DNA of 59,479 nt from a virus, in the IMG/VR virus record IMGVR_UViG_3300036761_004206, positions 1-59,479 of that record, one strand, 5' to 3'. Of the stretch, positions 24,587 through 33,509 are shown in pieces. Every line of letters starts with the position of its first letter. The first letter of the stretch is position 1. The position numbers were made by a program, and so were the translations under genes. The notes beneath the pieces are model-generated. The model worked only from the letters and a program-made list of their open reading frames with translations. It had not been told where the DNA came from and did no database searches.

Positions 24587-24809
24587 AAGACGCGCATATT
24601 TTCCAAGCATTCCTGATGTGTTTGGCTGAGTAGGTCAATTGATTAGCCAGTTGATGCCGTTCCCTATCTCTGTCCGCTCTCGCATCTTTTTCGATCTTGT
24701 TTGAGAGTTTTTCTAGGAATTCAGTAAGGGTATCATATCGCAGATTGCCTAAATCCTCAGCAAGTTTATCAAACCCGCCTGGATAGTCGATTTCATTCAG
24801 ATGTTTCAT
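24570..24809 (-). CDS. Hypothetical helical protein, 79 aa
   Basis: The last gene of the long minus-strand operon, overlapping the preceding gene by 4 bases. It is highly charged and helical (KIEKDARADRDRERHQLANQ). No family is recognised; its position beside tagged virion genes hints at a structural or chaperone role. Confidence 0.65.
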   Translation of the reverse strand: MKHLNEIDYPGGFDKLAEDLGNLRYDTLTEFLEKLSNKIEKDARADRDRERHQLANQLTYSAKHIRNAWKICASFMKAS

Positions 24810-25273
24810 TCTTCATCCTCTATCGTACTAGAGGTATGAATACCGTTTTTACCAGTTGTTACAGATTCCACATATCTCTGGCATTGGAGTGACAATCGGT
24901 ACTTGCCAATAAATCTATTGTGCGTATAACCTCTATTCACTACAAGCCAATCGCAACCCTCAATGTTTAATAGTGTTCCTATCGGTGGGATGCCATCTAA
25001 CTTTTCACTAACTATTTCAGGATTGATTTGCACCACCATTTCTTCGGGTGAATCAATGCCGAATATGCTAAATTGACTTTCGGTTGGATAATCATAAAAT
25101 CCATAGATTGTAATGTTGATTGTGGATAAGTTGGCCCATCTTCCAAAATAAATCTCGTCTTTTTCTCTAACCGTAAAAACACCTTTCACGATAATCGGAT
25201 GTCCAGCACTTTCAATCCAATAACCATCTATTTTTATACATATATCTTTTATAAAATCAAATATTGCTCTCAT
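24806..25273 (-). CDS. Hypothetical protein, possibly virion-related, 155 aa
   Basis: Beta-rich sequence with a GTLLNIEGCDWLVVNRGY segment like those in tail or neck proteins of myoviruses, but without a firm match. It overlaps the acetyltransferase gene by 17 bases. No function is assigned. Confidence 0.6.
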   Translation of the reverse strand: MRAIFDFIKDICIKIDGYWIESAGHPIIVKGVFTVREKDEIYFGRWANLSTINITIYGFYDYPTESQFSIFGIDSPEEMVVQINPEIVSEKLDGIPPIGTLLNIEGCDWLVVNRGYTHNRFIGKYRLSLQCQRYVESVTTGKNGIHTSSTIEDEE

Positions 25274-25802
25274 TTAAAACTCCTAGTATTAGATTATCTA
25301 TATATTTTCCTTCTTTCAAAACTACTTGTCTTTGGCGTCCTTCGATAATGAATCCTGCGGCTTCTGCACACTTAAGCGAAGCTTCATTAGTTACTAATAT
25401 TTGAGCGTCAAGTCTGTGTAAATTCATTAATTTAAAGGCGAAAGTTACTCCAGCAGTAACTAACTTTTTACCATAGCCTTTACGCCTGAATTCCTTAAAT
25501 ACATCCCAGCCAATTTCGGCTCGCCTACTCTGCCAGTCAATGTTGAATAGTTTTATTACGCCGAAATCGTCAGTGCTAAATTGATGATTTGGGCGTTCAG
25601 CCGACGCCATTAGCACTAAATCCCTTGGGCAATGAGTCTCATGGCTAATAGAATTTAGCCAAGCTTCCTGGCTGGTTAAGTTAGCCAATGTCACCGTATG
25701 GGTGCCAAAATGACTTTCATTTTTCAGGCACAAGAGGGTGCGAGCATCACCTTTGTCCGCTTTGCGGAAATGAACACCATTTTCGTGTTTATACAGGCTC
25801 AT
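25257..25802 (-). CDS. GNAT-family N-acetyltransferase, 181 aa
   Basis: It transfers an acetyl group from acetyl-CoA to an amine. The core reads AEIGWDVFKEFRRKGYGKKL (motif A with the pyrophosphate loop RRKGYG), then LDAQILVTNEASLKCAEAAG and an F-I-x-EG strand, typical of RimJ/RimL-like GNATs. ATG 25802 overlaps the aminotransferase stop (TAATG) with GGAGGG upstream. Next to a sugar aminotransferase, it probably acetylates an amino-sugar nucleotide, as in PseH- or WbdR-like pathways (inference). Confidence 0.82.
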   Translation of the reverse strand: MSLYKHENGVHFRKADKGDARTLLCLKNESHFGTHTVTLANLTSQEAWLNSISHETHCPRDLVLMASAERPNHQFSTDDFGVIKLFNIDWQSRRAEIGWDVFKEFRRKGYGKKLVTAGVTFAFKLMNLHRLDAQILVTNEASLKCAEAAGFIIEGRQRQVVLKEGKYIDNLILGVLNESNI

Positions 25803-26923
25803 TACCAACCCTCCTTAATGCAGGTTGATATATATTGCCGTTGTTCCTTAGTAACCCACCAACCACAAGGTATGCAAATCATTTCTTTTGCCACTTTATC
25901 AAGGTTCGGCAAGACTGTTTTAAATTGCTTGAAACAATCGTGTTTATCATTCCGATCATGAACTTGACCAACCATAATTCCTTTTTCTTTCATTTTTTTA
26001 ATGAAGTTAGGTCGATCTTCAACTAGCATGGTATAAATCCAATAACTGGAATCATGGTCGGGGTGGTTTTCAAGTAGTTTGACACCGCTTATGTTTTTTA
26101 GAACAAGATTGTAGTATTCGCCGTTTTCCTTGTGGGCTTGAACTATTTCATCTGTGTGATTGAGATTACATATGCCGATAGTGGCATTAATGTCGTTCAT
26201 ATGCCATTTAAAGCCGCCTTCTGAAATGTTTTGCTCGCAACGGAAGTCTTTGCTGCTGGTGCGATCTAGACCATACCAACGAAGCAGTTTGGCTCGCTGG
26301 TGGAAGGTTATGTTTGGGGATATAAGGATGCCACCATCACCAGCGGTCAGATGTTTGATAGCCTGGAAGCTGAAAGCAGCAAAATTGCCGTAGCAGCCAA
26401 TCATTGTGTTTTTATATTTGGCACCCCATGCATGAGCGCAATCTTCAATGACCCAAGGTTTATGGCCAAATGTGGCTTCGGCTTTCATACGGATTGACAT
26501 TAATTTCTCAAGGTCAACAGGATAGCCGCCCCAATGGACCACCATGATTGCTTTGGTTTTTGGAGTTATCTTTCTGGCAACATCATCCAGGTCAATATTG
26601 CAGGTTTTCGGGTCTATATCGGCCCACTTGATTGTTGCTCCTCGATTCACAATGGCGAGGTTAGTTGCGGTGCAGGTAAGCGGGGTTGAGATAATCTCGC
26701 ATTCCGAATTCAACCATTGATTTTTCACCATATGCACAGCAAGTTCTAGTGCAGAAGTGCAGCTATTTACTGTGTTGATGAATGTATTGTTGAAGTGTTT
26801 TGATAACCTGTATTCAAAGTCTTCAACTTTCGGGCCTTGTCCAATAAAGCCGCTCGTAAGCACCTTTTCGACTTCTTTTGGTGCTTCAGAAGACATGAAT
26901 ACTTTAAACAAGTCAATTTTCAT
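25802..26923 (-). CDS. DegT/DnrJ/EryC1-family sugar aminotransferase
   Basis: A PLP enzyme that converts a keto-sugar nucleotide to an amino sugar. Family features include GFIGQGPKVEDFE near the N-terminus, TSALELAV, the VHWGGYPVD strand, VIEDCAHAWGAKY and the PLP-lysine region SFQAIKHLTAGDGG. Length (373 aa) is typical. It overlaps the upstream glycosyltransferase by 11 bases and is coupled to the GNAT gene. Together they suggest production of a modified (N-acyl) amino sugar for the adjacent transferases. Confidence 0.9.
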   Translation of the reverse strand: MKIDLFKVFMSSEAPKEVEKVLTSGFIGQGPKVEDFEYRLSKHFNNTFINTVNSCTSALELAVHMVKNQWLNSECEIISTPLTCTATNLAIVNRGATIKWADIDPKTCNIDLDDVARKITPKTKAIMVVHWGGYPVDLEKLMSIRMKAEATFGHKPWVIEDCAHAWGAKYKNTMIGCYGNFAAFSFQAIKHLTAGDGGILISPNITFHQRAKLLRWYGLDRTSSKDFRCEQNISEGGFKWHMNDINATIGICNLNHTDEIVQAHKENGEYYNLVLKNISGVKLLENHPDHDSSYWIYTMLVEDRPNFIKKMKEKGIMVGQVHDRNDKHDCFKQFKTVLPNLDKVAKEMICIPCGWWVTKEQRQYISTCIKEGW

Positions 26924-27623
26924 TTTTTACCCCAATATCAACGCTAGTGTTCTCTGACAAGAACGTTCTACGATGAGTTAAAACATGTTCATTTATTGGA
27001 TGTAATGTAAACTTTTTAGCTAATTCATTCAAGTACAATCCGTCACAGGTATTACCAGGAACCCATTCAAGTGGAAATTGCCAATTTAAAACAGCATATG
27101 ATGCTTTCGTTTGGAGTATTTGCCCACCATCTAATAGGTGCATTGGTGGAGTGTCTGCGTTATATTCTTTATTCCAGTGGTGACGCCCAAAATACATGTG
27201 TAATTTCCAGTCAGTATCATTTACTTGATCTATAACATCCATCCAACCAAAAACAACATCCCAACTTGGGTGACTATCTAAAGTCCCAGCCAGTGATTCA
27301 AGATAGGTTGGCTGCATTATATCATCATCTGATAGCCAGCAGAAGTAATCAGTTGCTATTATCGGAAAGTATTTGTTCATCAATATTGACGGTCGATATA
27401 TTTTTTTCCTTTCATAGAACCCAACATTTTCCATGAACGCGGTTATTCTTGGATCACGGTGTTGTAGATTAAAAATATAATCCGTGGTTTTCCCATTCGC
27501 TCCGTCAAGAATAATCCACCATCGCCAGTCTTTGCGAGTTTGATTAAATACGCTTTCTGCTGCTTGAGGAAGAAATTTTTCTTTATTGTAAGTCGCTGTG
27601 ACTATGGTTGTTATACCGATCAT
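26913..27623 (-). CDS. GT2-family glycosyltransferase, 236 aa
   Basis: GT-A fold pattern: TIVTATYNKEKFLPQAAESV at the N-terminus, WWIILDGANGKTTD, and the metal-binding CWLSDDDIMQPTYLESL. This is an ordinary GT2 and unlike the paralogous families upstream. AGGAAA precedes the ATG. It overlaps the methyltransferase gene by 41 bases. Acceptor and donor unknown. Confidence 0.85.
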   Translation of the reverse strand: MIGITTIVTATYNKEKFLPQAAESVFNQTRKDWRWWIILDGANGKTTDYIFNLQHRDPRITAFMENVGFYERKKIYRPSILMNKYFPIIATDYFCWLSDDDIMQPTYLESLAGTLDSHPSWDVVFGWMDVIDQVNDTDWKLHMYFGRHHWNKEYNADTPPMHLLDGGQILQTKASYAVLNWQFPLEWVPGNTCDGLYLNELAKKFTLHPINEHVLTHRRTFLSENTSVDIGVKNEN

Positions 27624-28224
27624 TATTGTTTCCTAATTTAATATGTAGCCAAGAATCTGATAGTTTGTTTTTTGGAGTTATGATCTCAACATTATTAAGA
27701 AATATTTCATTTACTGCTTGTACTACACCATTGAATTTTGGGCTATAGTCATGGCCAGCAATTATACCTTTGTTTTTAATTTTTGGATACCAAGATTTTA
27801 TGTCTGATAATACTGCCTCATATAAATGAGAGGCGTCGATAAAAACAAAATCTATAGATTTATCTTTAAAAGACTTGGCAGCTTGAATTGAGGATAATTG
27901 AATTGGTTTAACGTATTGTTGTAATCCGCAATTAACTATGTTCTGCCAAAATACAGGGAAAATATTGTTATTGTATTGTTTGGCTGTCTTTTTTTGAGTT
28001 TCAGATTCTTCTGAACCTTGCCAAGTATCTACGACATAAAAAGTGATTGATTTGCCAGAATCTGCAATTTTTTGTGCCATGTAAGCTGTGGATTTTCCAA
28101 ACCAGGCACCGATTTCAACAAATACGCTATCGGGTTTGGATTGGTCGATTGCCATATCATAAATGTTTGAATAATCAAACCACCCAGGTATATTATTCCA
28201 TTGACTGTTTTTTATATTCTTCAT
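27583..28224 (-). CDS. Class I SAM-dependent methyltransferase, 213 aa
   Basis: The SAM-binding motif is FVEIGAWFGKSTAYMA, followed by the acidic strand FYVVDTW, and FVFIDASHLYEAVLSDI with GIIAGHDY. This is the Methyltransf_24/CmcI-like layout used for O-methylation of sugars and small molecules. It overlaps both neighbours (32 and 41 bases). In this glycan operon it probably methylates a sugar or sugar-modified acceptor. Confidence 0.85.
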   Translation of the reverse strand: MKNIKNSQWNNIPGWFDYSNIYDMAIDQSKPDSVFVEIGAWFGKSTAYMAQKIADSGKSITFYVVDTWQGSEESETQKKTAKQYNNNIFPVFWQNIVNCGLQQYVKPIQLSSIQAAKSFKDKSIDFVFIDASHLYEAVLSDIKSWYPKIKNKGIIAGHDYSPKFNGVVQAVNEIFLNNVEIITPKNKLSDSWLHIKLGNNNDRYNNHSHSDLQ

Positions 28225-29035
28225 AAACTCTTAAAAATTCCAATTCAGAATCTGGCCAAAAATAAGTTGCGCCTGATTGATGATAAATAAGCTTTTGTGG
28301 TCTTAATTTAATTTCTTTTATGTTTGATTTGTAATATTTTGTGTCGTAATTGTGCAAATCTCCTGTTTGTATAGCAAGCCACCGCCAACCTAGTTTTATG
28401 GCACAAATATATAGCAAAAACCCTGTGTCTATATGGCCATCAGGGTAAGGATATAAATTCATCAGTCCAGGCTCAAGTTTGTCGCAGCCTATAAAATAAC
28501 ATCCATCAAAATTTATCCCTGAAAGTGTAATTTTGTCTTTTAGGAAATTTTCATCAGGCAAACAGCTTTTCTTCACTAGAGTAAAAATTAAATTAGGAAA
28601 ACAGCCTTGGCAATGAAACGTTCCACCATATGCGCCTGGTAATGCACAACCTATAATATCTAAATTATATTTATCCATTAAGTTTTTTAGTATTGCTGGT
28701 GCATCTTCATAAAAAAATATATCAGGATGGCTTAATAGTAAATATTCATTTTTTGCTTCTTGAATTATATATTGTATAGCCAAGGCATGTTCGGCACTAA
28801 GCGCTGATAAAGAATTTGGAATTAGTTTTTGAAAATTGGATAAATTGTATTTTTGTCCAATCATTTTAACTTTTACATCATTAATATGAAATTCCTTGTA
28901 AAAAGATGGAGACTCTTTTACATCAAGGATAATGATTTCATTAACAGAGTTTGTTTTTTCTTGTAGTGATTTTAAGAATATCTCCAAGAACAATTTTGAT
29001 GTTGCCCCTACTGTGACTACGCACAAACTAATCAT
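28193..29035 (-). CDS. Glycosyltransferase-like protein, paralogue family A (copy 1), 280 aa
   Basis: One of six related GT-A-type proteins in tandem. The N-terminus is ISLCVVTVGATSKLFLEIFL. The metal-site region reads LLLSHPDIFFYED, where His replaces the Asp seen in other copies. A C-terminal WRWLAIQTGDLHNYDTKYY block is the family hallmark. It overlaps the next copy by 4 bases. An Asp-to-His change in the DPD element could alter metal use or activity. Confidence 0.78.
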   Translation of the reverse strand: MISLCVVTVGATSKLFLEIFLKSLQEKTNSVNEIIILDVKESPSFYKEFHINDVKVKMIGQKYNLSNFQKLIPNSLSALSAEHALAIQYIIQEAKNEYLLLSHPDIFFYEDAPAILKNLMDKYNLDIIGCALPGAYGGTFHCQGCFPNLIFTLVKKSCLPDENFLKDKITLSGINFDGCYFIGCDKLEPGLMNLYPYPDGHIDTGFLLYICAIKLGWRWLAIQTGDLHNYDTKYYKSNIKEIKLRPQKLIYHQSGATYFWPDSELEFLRVYEEYKKQSME

Positions 29036-29817
29036 AAACTCTTTTCCCAGGATTCTTTGAACTCTTTTAAGGTGATTGGATTGCCTGCTGTACTGCTGGT
29101 CGCATGGTATAACAATTTATCATTTCCAAATTTTTCAGTTATTATATTTCCTCGATTATATTTTGTGGTGTAATTATGAACATCAATCGTTTGAAATGAC
29201 AACCATCTCCAGTTTTGCTGTTTTGCCCACAAACATAAAAAAGAACCAGTATCGAAGTCTCCGTCTGGTTTTGGAAATAAATGATGATATTTTGGATTTT
29301 CAGTTCTAATTAAGAACTTGCCATTTCTAATGGCTCCTACACCTTCGTCTCTAATTTCATTGTGGAGCCAAGTTTTATCAGGAAGCTCTGACTTCCTTAC
29401 TAACAAATTATATAAGCATGGGAAAAAGGTATATGCAAACTTTGCTGCGGAACAATGTGATACGCCGATGACATTTAATTTATACTTATCCATTAAATCA
29501 TAAAATATTTTATCCACATTGCAGTAATAGAAAGCATCAGGATCATGAAATAGCAAATATTCATTAGACGAGCGACTGATGCATTCGTGTAATCCAAGGC
29601 CGTGTTCGACACCCTGTTGGACTCTTGTTTCTTCTTTGGTCCCAAACTTTTTGAAGCTTATATTGCCAACAGTCCATTCTTCGTTAAAAGATGGCGGGGA
29701 ATCTGCTTTAGCCATGAGAACTTCATTAACCAATGAGGTTCTTTTTGTTACAGATTCTAAGTAGATAGGAAGATAATCTTCACAATCATCCAATATAGTC
29801 GTGCATATAGTTATCAT
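29032..29817 (-). CDS. Glycosyltransferase-like protein, paralogue family A (copy 2), 261 aa
   Basis: Family A features: ITICTTILDDCEDYLPIYLE start, LLFHDPDAFYY metal-site element, and WRWLSFQTIDVHNYTTKYN near the C-terminus. ATGA overlaps with the upstream gene. Probably transfers a sugar in the same glycan as its paralogues; substrate unknown. Confidence 0.8.
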   Translation of the reverse strand: MITICTTILDDCEDYLPIYLESVTKRTSLVNEVLMAKADSPPSFNEEWTVGNISFKKFGTKEETRVQQGVEHGLGLHECISRSSNEYLLFHDPDAFYYCNVDKIFYDLMDKYKLNVIGVSHCSAAKFAYTFFPCLYNLLVRKSELPDKTWLHNEIRDEGVGAIRNGKFLIRTENPKYHHLFPKPDGDFDTGSFLCLWAKQQNWRWLSFQTIDVHNYTTKYNRGNIITEKFGNDKLLYHATSSTAGNPITLKEFKESWEKSL

Positions 29818-30815
29818 GTTTTATATTTGCTCGGCAAATACTTGTCGTACAGTGGGCCATAATCAGGGTGTGCGTAGATTTCTTTCTCTAATGCTTTGAT
29901 TTGTGGTTGGTATTTCATGATTTTTCGCTGTTTGCCAGTATCAATTTCCCAACTCATAGCCCCAAAATGGATAATATCCAATGGCATTGGAGCAAAATGA
30001 TAACCCTTCTGAACCGCATTATAATAATGCCATGCTCCCATTTCCATACTGATAAAATCGTAAGATTTTTCTAATTGGGGTACGTCATACCCTAAAGCTC
30101 CCAAGTCTTTGTAATATTGGAAGAATTTCTCTACGTCTCCTACTCGTTCGTGGAGCTTGAATGGCGGTGTATTGATGTGATATCCACACCATGAAGACCC
30201 CATTTCGCTCATATACTTTTTACGACAGCAGAGGAAAAGACAGAGCAAATGTGGGAAACGTAGTAGTGGTTTATCAATATGGGTGGTGGAGTCACACTTA
30301 GCACATAACAAAGTAATTGGGTTATTTTCAGCATAAGCTATGATTACATTTGGGTCATTGAAAAACGTCTTTTCAACCACCCGCATCCAGTCATTTTGGC
30401 AGATAATTAAATCATCATGCATGATGAGATAACTGTCCGTATGGACCCAAGGGATTGCCATTTCTACAGCTTCAGGATGGCCTATTCTACTCCAGACGCG
30501 GATAACAGTGATCGGCATGTCCCGTTTTGCTTTAGGAGAATCAACATGATACCATTTTAATTTTCGCAAATCTTCTAAGAAGGCTTGCTTTGTATCACCA
30601 ATTGTTACATCACCAGTTCTTTTATCAGGGCCATTGATACAAACTATAAAATGCTCCATATGATCTTTCACTTTTGTTCTTAATAAAAGTGAAAAGGTAG
30701 ACCATAAAAGACACTCTATAGGCCCGCTTGAAGTTGGATAAATAACTGTTAATTTTTCTGGAATGCTGGTAAGTTCTGCCGCTTCCTCTATTGAGCAAAC
30801 CATATGTGGATGCAT
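29814..30815 (-). CDS. Glycosyltransferase-like protein, paralogue family B (copy 1), 333 aa
   Basis: A GT-A-like enzyme of a second family. Features are LTVIYPTSSGPIECLLWSTF near residue 23, EHFIVCINGPDKRTGD, and SYLIMHDDLIICQNDWM with the metal-binding HDD. It is clearly paralogous to the adjacent upstream gene (shared MxHPHM N-terminus, CLLWS-FSLLLR, CINGPD-RTGD and a similar C-terminus). AGGAGA precedes the ATG. Confidence 0.8.
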   Translation of the reverse strand: MHPHMVCSIEEAAELTSIPEKLTVIYPTSSGPIECLLWSTFSLLLRTKVKDHMEHFIVCINGPDKRTGDVTIGDTKQAFLEDLRKLKWYHVDSPKAKRDMPITVIRVWSRIGHPEAVEMAIPWVHTDSYLIMHDDLIICQNDWMRVVEKTFFNDPNVIIAYAENNPITLLCAKCDSTTHIDKPLLRFPHLLCLFLCCRKKYMSEMGSSWCGYHINTPPFKLHERVGDVEKFFQYYKDLGALGYDVPQLEKSYDFISMEMGAWHYYNAVQKGYHFAPMPLDIIHFGAMSWEIDTGKQRKIMKYQPQIKALEKEIYAHPDYGPLYDKYLPSKYKT

Positions 30816-30818
30816 AAA

Positions 30819-31829
30819 TTAATTCTCCTGTAAATCTGCTGGAAGATATTTTTTATAAAGCACTGAATATTCAGGGTGGCCTAAAATTTCTTTTTCCAAT
30901 ATTTTAATTTCTTCATTATTAGCTTTTATTTTTTCCATTCGCATTTCGGGCGTAGTATCAAAGCGACTCATACCTTCTAAATGTAAAATAGTGTCTGATG
31001 GAAGTTCTGCGAACTTATATCCAGCTTGATATAACTTGTAATAAATCCATGCCCCAATCTCTTGCCTTACAAAGTTATAAAGTTCTGTTTTAATTATAGG
31101 TTTATCATAGAGTCCTTGGTCTTTCCAGAACTTCTCAAATTCCGCAATACTCCCAATCTCTTCTAGATCAAATTGGAGCATGTTTTCGTCTGAGGGAATG
31201 TGATAACCCCGCCACAATGCTCCCACTTTCATTATGTCTTTTTTCTTACATACAACGAATGTTGTCTGAAGCTGTGGCAAACGGACAAGATACATTCCAC
31301 GGTGAATAGCGTGATCGCAGATGCAACCATGTAGAGGCGGCACATAAGCCAGTGCAACCTCTTCCTTGTTGTAAAACTTATCCTTAATTTCTTTGTCCCA
31401 ATCCTTGTTTAACAATATTACATCATCGTGCATGATGCAGTAAGCATCGGTATGCACCCAATTCAAAGCCATCTCAAACACTTCTGCATAACCAACACGA
31501 CTCCAAACACGAATGACTGTAAGCGGCATTTGCTTGCGTAATGTTGGGTTGGCTGTGTGATACCATTCTAAGTCTCTCAACTCTTCTAGGAATTTTTGTT
31601 TCTGATCTTGCATTTTGGTATCACCAGTTCGTTCATCTGGACCATTGATACAAACACAAAAATGCTCCATCATACCATGAGGCTCGCTCCTTAGAAGCAG
31701 AGAGAAAACAGACCAAAGCAAGCACTCCATGCTTGAATTTCTGGTCGGAATGACCATCGTTATTTTTTCTTTTAGATGCGTTAGTTCAACACATTCCTCA
31801 ATTTTTAATGCCATATGCGGATGAGACAT
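30819..31829 (-). CDS. Glycosyltransferase-like protein, paralogue family B (copy 2), 336 aa
   Basis: Closely related to the neighbouring family B copy. It shares SHPHMALKIEECVELTHLKE, CLLWSVFSLLLRSEP, CVCINGPDERTGD, YCIMHDDVILLNKDW and the C-terminal ILGHPEYSVLYKKYLP. The pair probably arose by tandem duplication. AAAGGTG precedes the ATG. The 35-base gap upstream is the largest gap in the operon. Confidence 0.8.
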   Translation of the reverse strand: MSHPHMALKIEECVELTHLKEKITMVIPTRNSSMECLLWSVFSLLLRSEPHGMMEHFCVCINGPDERTGDTKMQDQKQKFLEELRDLEWYHTANPTLRKQMPLTVIRVWSRVGYAEVFEMALNWVHTDAYCIMHDDVILLNKDWDKEIKDKFYNKEEVALAYVPPLHGCICDHAIHRGMYLVRLPQLQTTFVVCKKKDIMKVGALWRGYHIPSDENMLQFDLEEIGSIAEFEKFWKDQGLYDKPIIKTELYNFVRQEIGAWIYYKLYQAGYKFAELPSDTILHLEGMSRFDTTPEMRMEKIKANNEEIKILEKEILGHPEYSVLYKKYLPADLQEN

Positions 31830-31864
31830 TTTAACACCTTTGCAATACAGTTATTATGATGATA

Positions 31865-32689
31865 TTAGCAGTCTTGGTCAACTGAATTTTTATAGGCTTC
31901 TGTGAAAGACAAGAAACGCTCCTCTCTCAAGGTCGCAAGCCATGTATGATAGAGTAACTTTTTGTTTGGTATGCCTTTAGGTTTAAAATTACTCTTATAG
32001 TATTTGCTGTAATATGTGTTACAATCGGGTGTCTGGAAAGACAGCCAATTATAATTCTTCTCTTTTGCCCAAACTAACAGGTTACAACCCGTTTCGTAGT
32101 GTCCAGTTGGGTTTGGGAATAATGATTTGTATTTTTCAGGGGTATCTGGATAAAAGTATCTGTCTGGTATTTTATCTTGGTAAGTGTTGTCATCGGACAA
32201 TAACCCTAGATCAAAGTCTGATAAAAACCTTCTAGTTGGCAAGTATTCTTTCTTGGTGAATAAGTTCATTATACATGGAAAATAGCCGATAGATTGTGCC
32301 AGAGCATCTGGCCTGGAAATACCAATGAAGTTAAGATCATGTTCATGTGCTAGTTTTAGATAAAACTCATCAATATTAGTGTAAAAGAAGATATCAGGGT
32401 CTGAAATCAACACATAGTCGTTCTTGGCTAACTCAACGCCTTGGTGCAGACCATGAGCATGTTGGGCGCACATAGAAGTGACACTGCATACCTTGAAAAT
32501 GTCGTGTCGCCCACCCACCATGCGAAACGTAATTTTACCTTCTCTCCAAGTAGTGTTTATGCTTTCTCCCATTTCGGCGTTGATTATTACGACTTCATTA
32601 ACCACGGTGGTAGATTCGACAATAGATTTACAGAAAATTTTGGTAAAAGGTTCTAGTTTATTTAAAGTTACTGTGCAAACACTAATCAT
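31865..32689 (-). CDS. Glycosyltransferase-like protein, paralogue family A (copy 3), 274 aa
   Basis: Family A copy with ISVCTVTLNKLEPFTKIFCK, HGLHQGVELAKNDYVLISDP followed by DIFFY, and NWLSFQTPDCNTYYSKYYKS. The conserved GLHQ helix and DPD element are intact. It overlaps the upstream copy by 8 bases. Confidence 0.8.
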   Translation of the reverse strand: MISVCTVTLNKLEPFTKIFCKSIVESTTVVNEVVIINAEMGESINTTWREGKITFRMVGGRHDIFKVCSVTSMCAQHAHGLHQGVELAKNDYVLISDPDIFFYTNIDEFYLKLAHEHDLNFIGISRPDALAQSIGYFPCIMNLFTKKEYLPTRRFLSDFDLGLLSDDNTYQDKIPDRYFYPDTPEKYKSLFPNPTGHYETGCNLLVWAKEKNYNWLSFQTPDCNTYYSKYYKSNFKPKGIPNKKLLYHTWLATLREERFLSFTEAYKNSVDQDC

Positions 32690-33509
32690 TTTCTTCTTCC
32701 TTGGATTTACTGTACATTTCTTTCATTAATGCGGGATCGCGTCTTACATCATGGTAAATTATTTTTTGGAATGGGATTCGATCTTTGATTTTAACACTTC
32801 CTCTAAAATACTTGGTAGTGTAGTCGTGGGCGTCATAAGTCTGGAACGCAACCCACCGCCAGTTTTGCTCGATGCCCCAATAACAAAGATTTATAGATGT
32901 GTCAAAAAATACGTCTGGTTTTACATTTGGGAACTTATGCCACAACCCAGGTATTGGACTTGAAACAAGATACTTTCCATCGGCTAATTCATATACTGAA
33001 TCATCTGCATTTAATTGCTCAACCATGATGCAGCCATTGCGGAACTTCAATTGTCCTTTCAGGAAGTTTTTATCTGGTAAATCCTTCTTTCGTACTAGCG
33101 AATTCATTACATATGGGAAATAAGAGTAAGCATTGGCTACTGCGGAGTGGTGGGAACACCCAACGTAGTGTAAATCGTATTTTTCCATAAGTCTCAGGTA
33201 TAGATCATCAACTGCCGCATACCAGAAAACGTCAGGATCGCAGAATAGAATATACTCTGTTTCAACTCGATCAATACAGGCATGAAGGCCAAGTGAATGT
33301 CCGTGTTCTCCAAAATTGATGGGAGCGTAGAATTTCTTGAAACGAATGCCTTTCTTTTCGTACTCTTCAATTGTGCTGGTGTCTGTAGATGCCACTGTTT
33401 GTGCAATGAGAACTTGGGTTACATGTTGACTGTGTTCCAACACAGACTCTAGAAGAGTCTCAAGCCACCCCTCATATCCTTCTGGCGCAACTGTACAAAC
33501 TGTTATCAA
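32682..33509 (-). CDS. Glycosyltransferase-like protein, paralogue family A (copy 4), 275 aa
   Basis: Family A copy: ITVCTVAPEGYEGWLETLLE, SLGLHACIDRVETEYILFCD then PDVFWY, and WRWVAFQTYDAHDYTTKYF. The start codon is TTG at 33509, preceded by a strong GGGGGGAAA. It overlaps both neighbours. Confidence 0.8.
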   Translation of the reverse strand: MITVCTVAPEGYEGWLETLLESVLEHSQHVTQVLIAQTVASTDTSTIEEYEKKGIRFKKFYAPINFGEHGHSLGLHACIDRVETEYILFCDPDVFWYAAVDDLYLRLMEKYDLHYVGCSHHSAVANAYSYFPYVMNSLVRKKDLPDKNFLKGQLKFRNGCIMVEQLNADDSVYELADGKYLVSSPIPGLWHKFPNVKPDVFFDTSINLCYWGIEQNWRWVAFQTYDAHDYTTKYFRGSVKIKDRIPFQKIIYHDVRRDPALMKEMYSKSKEEEND

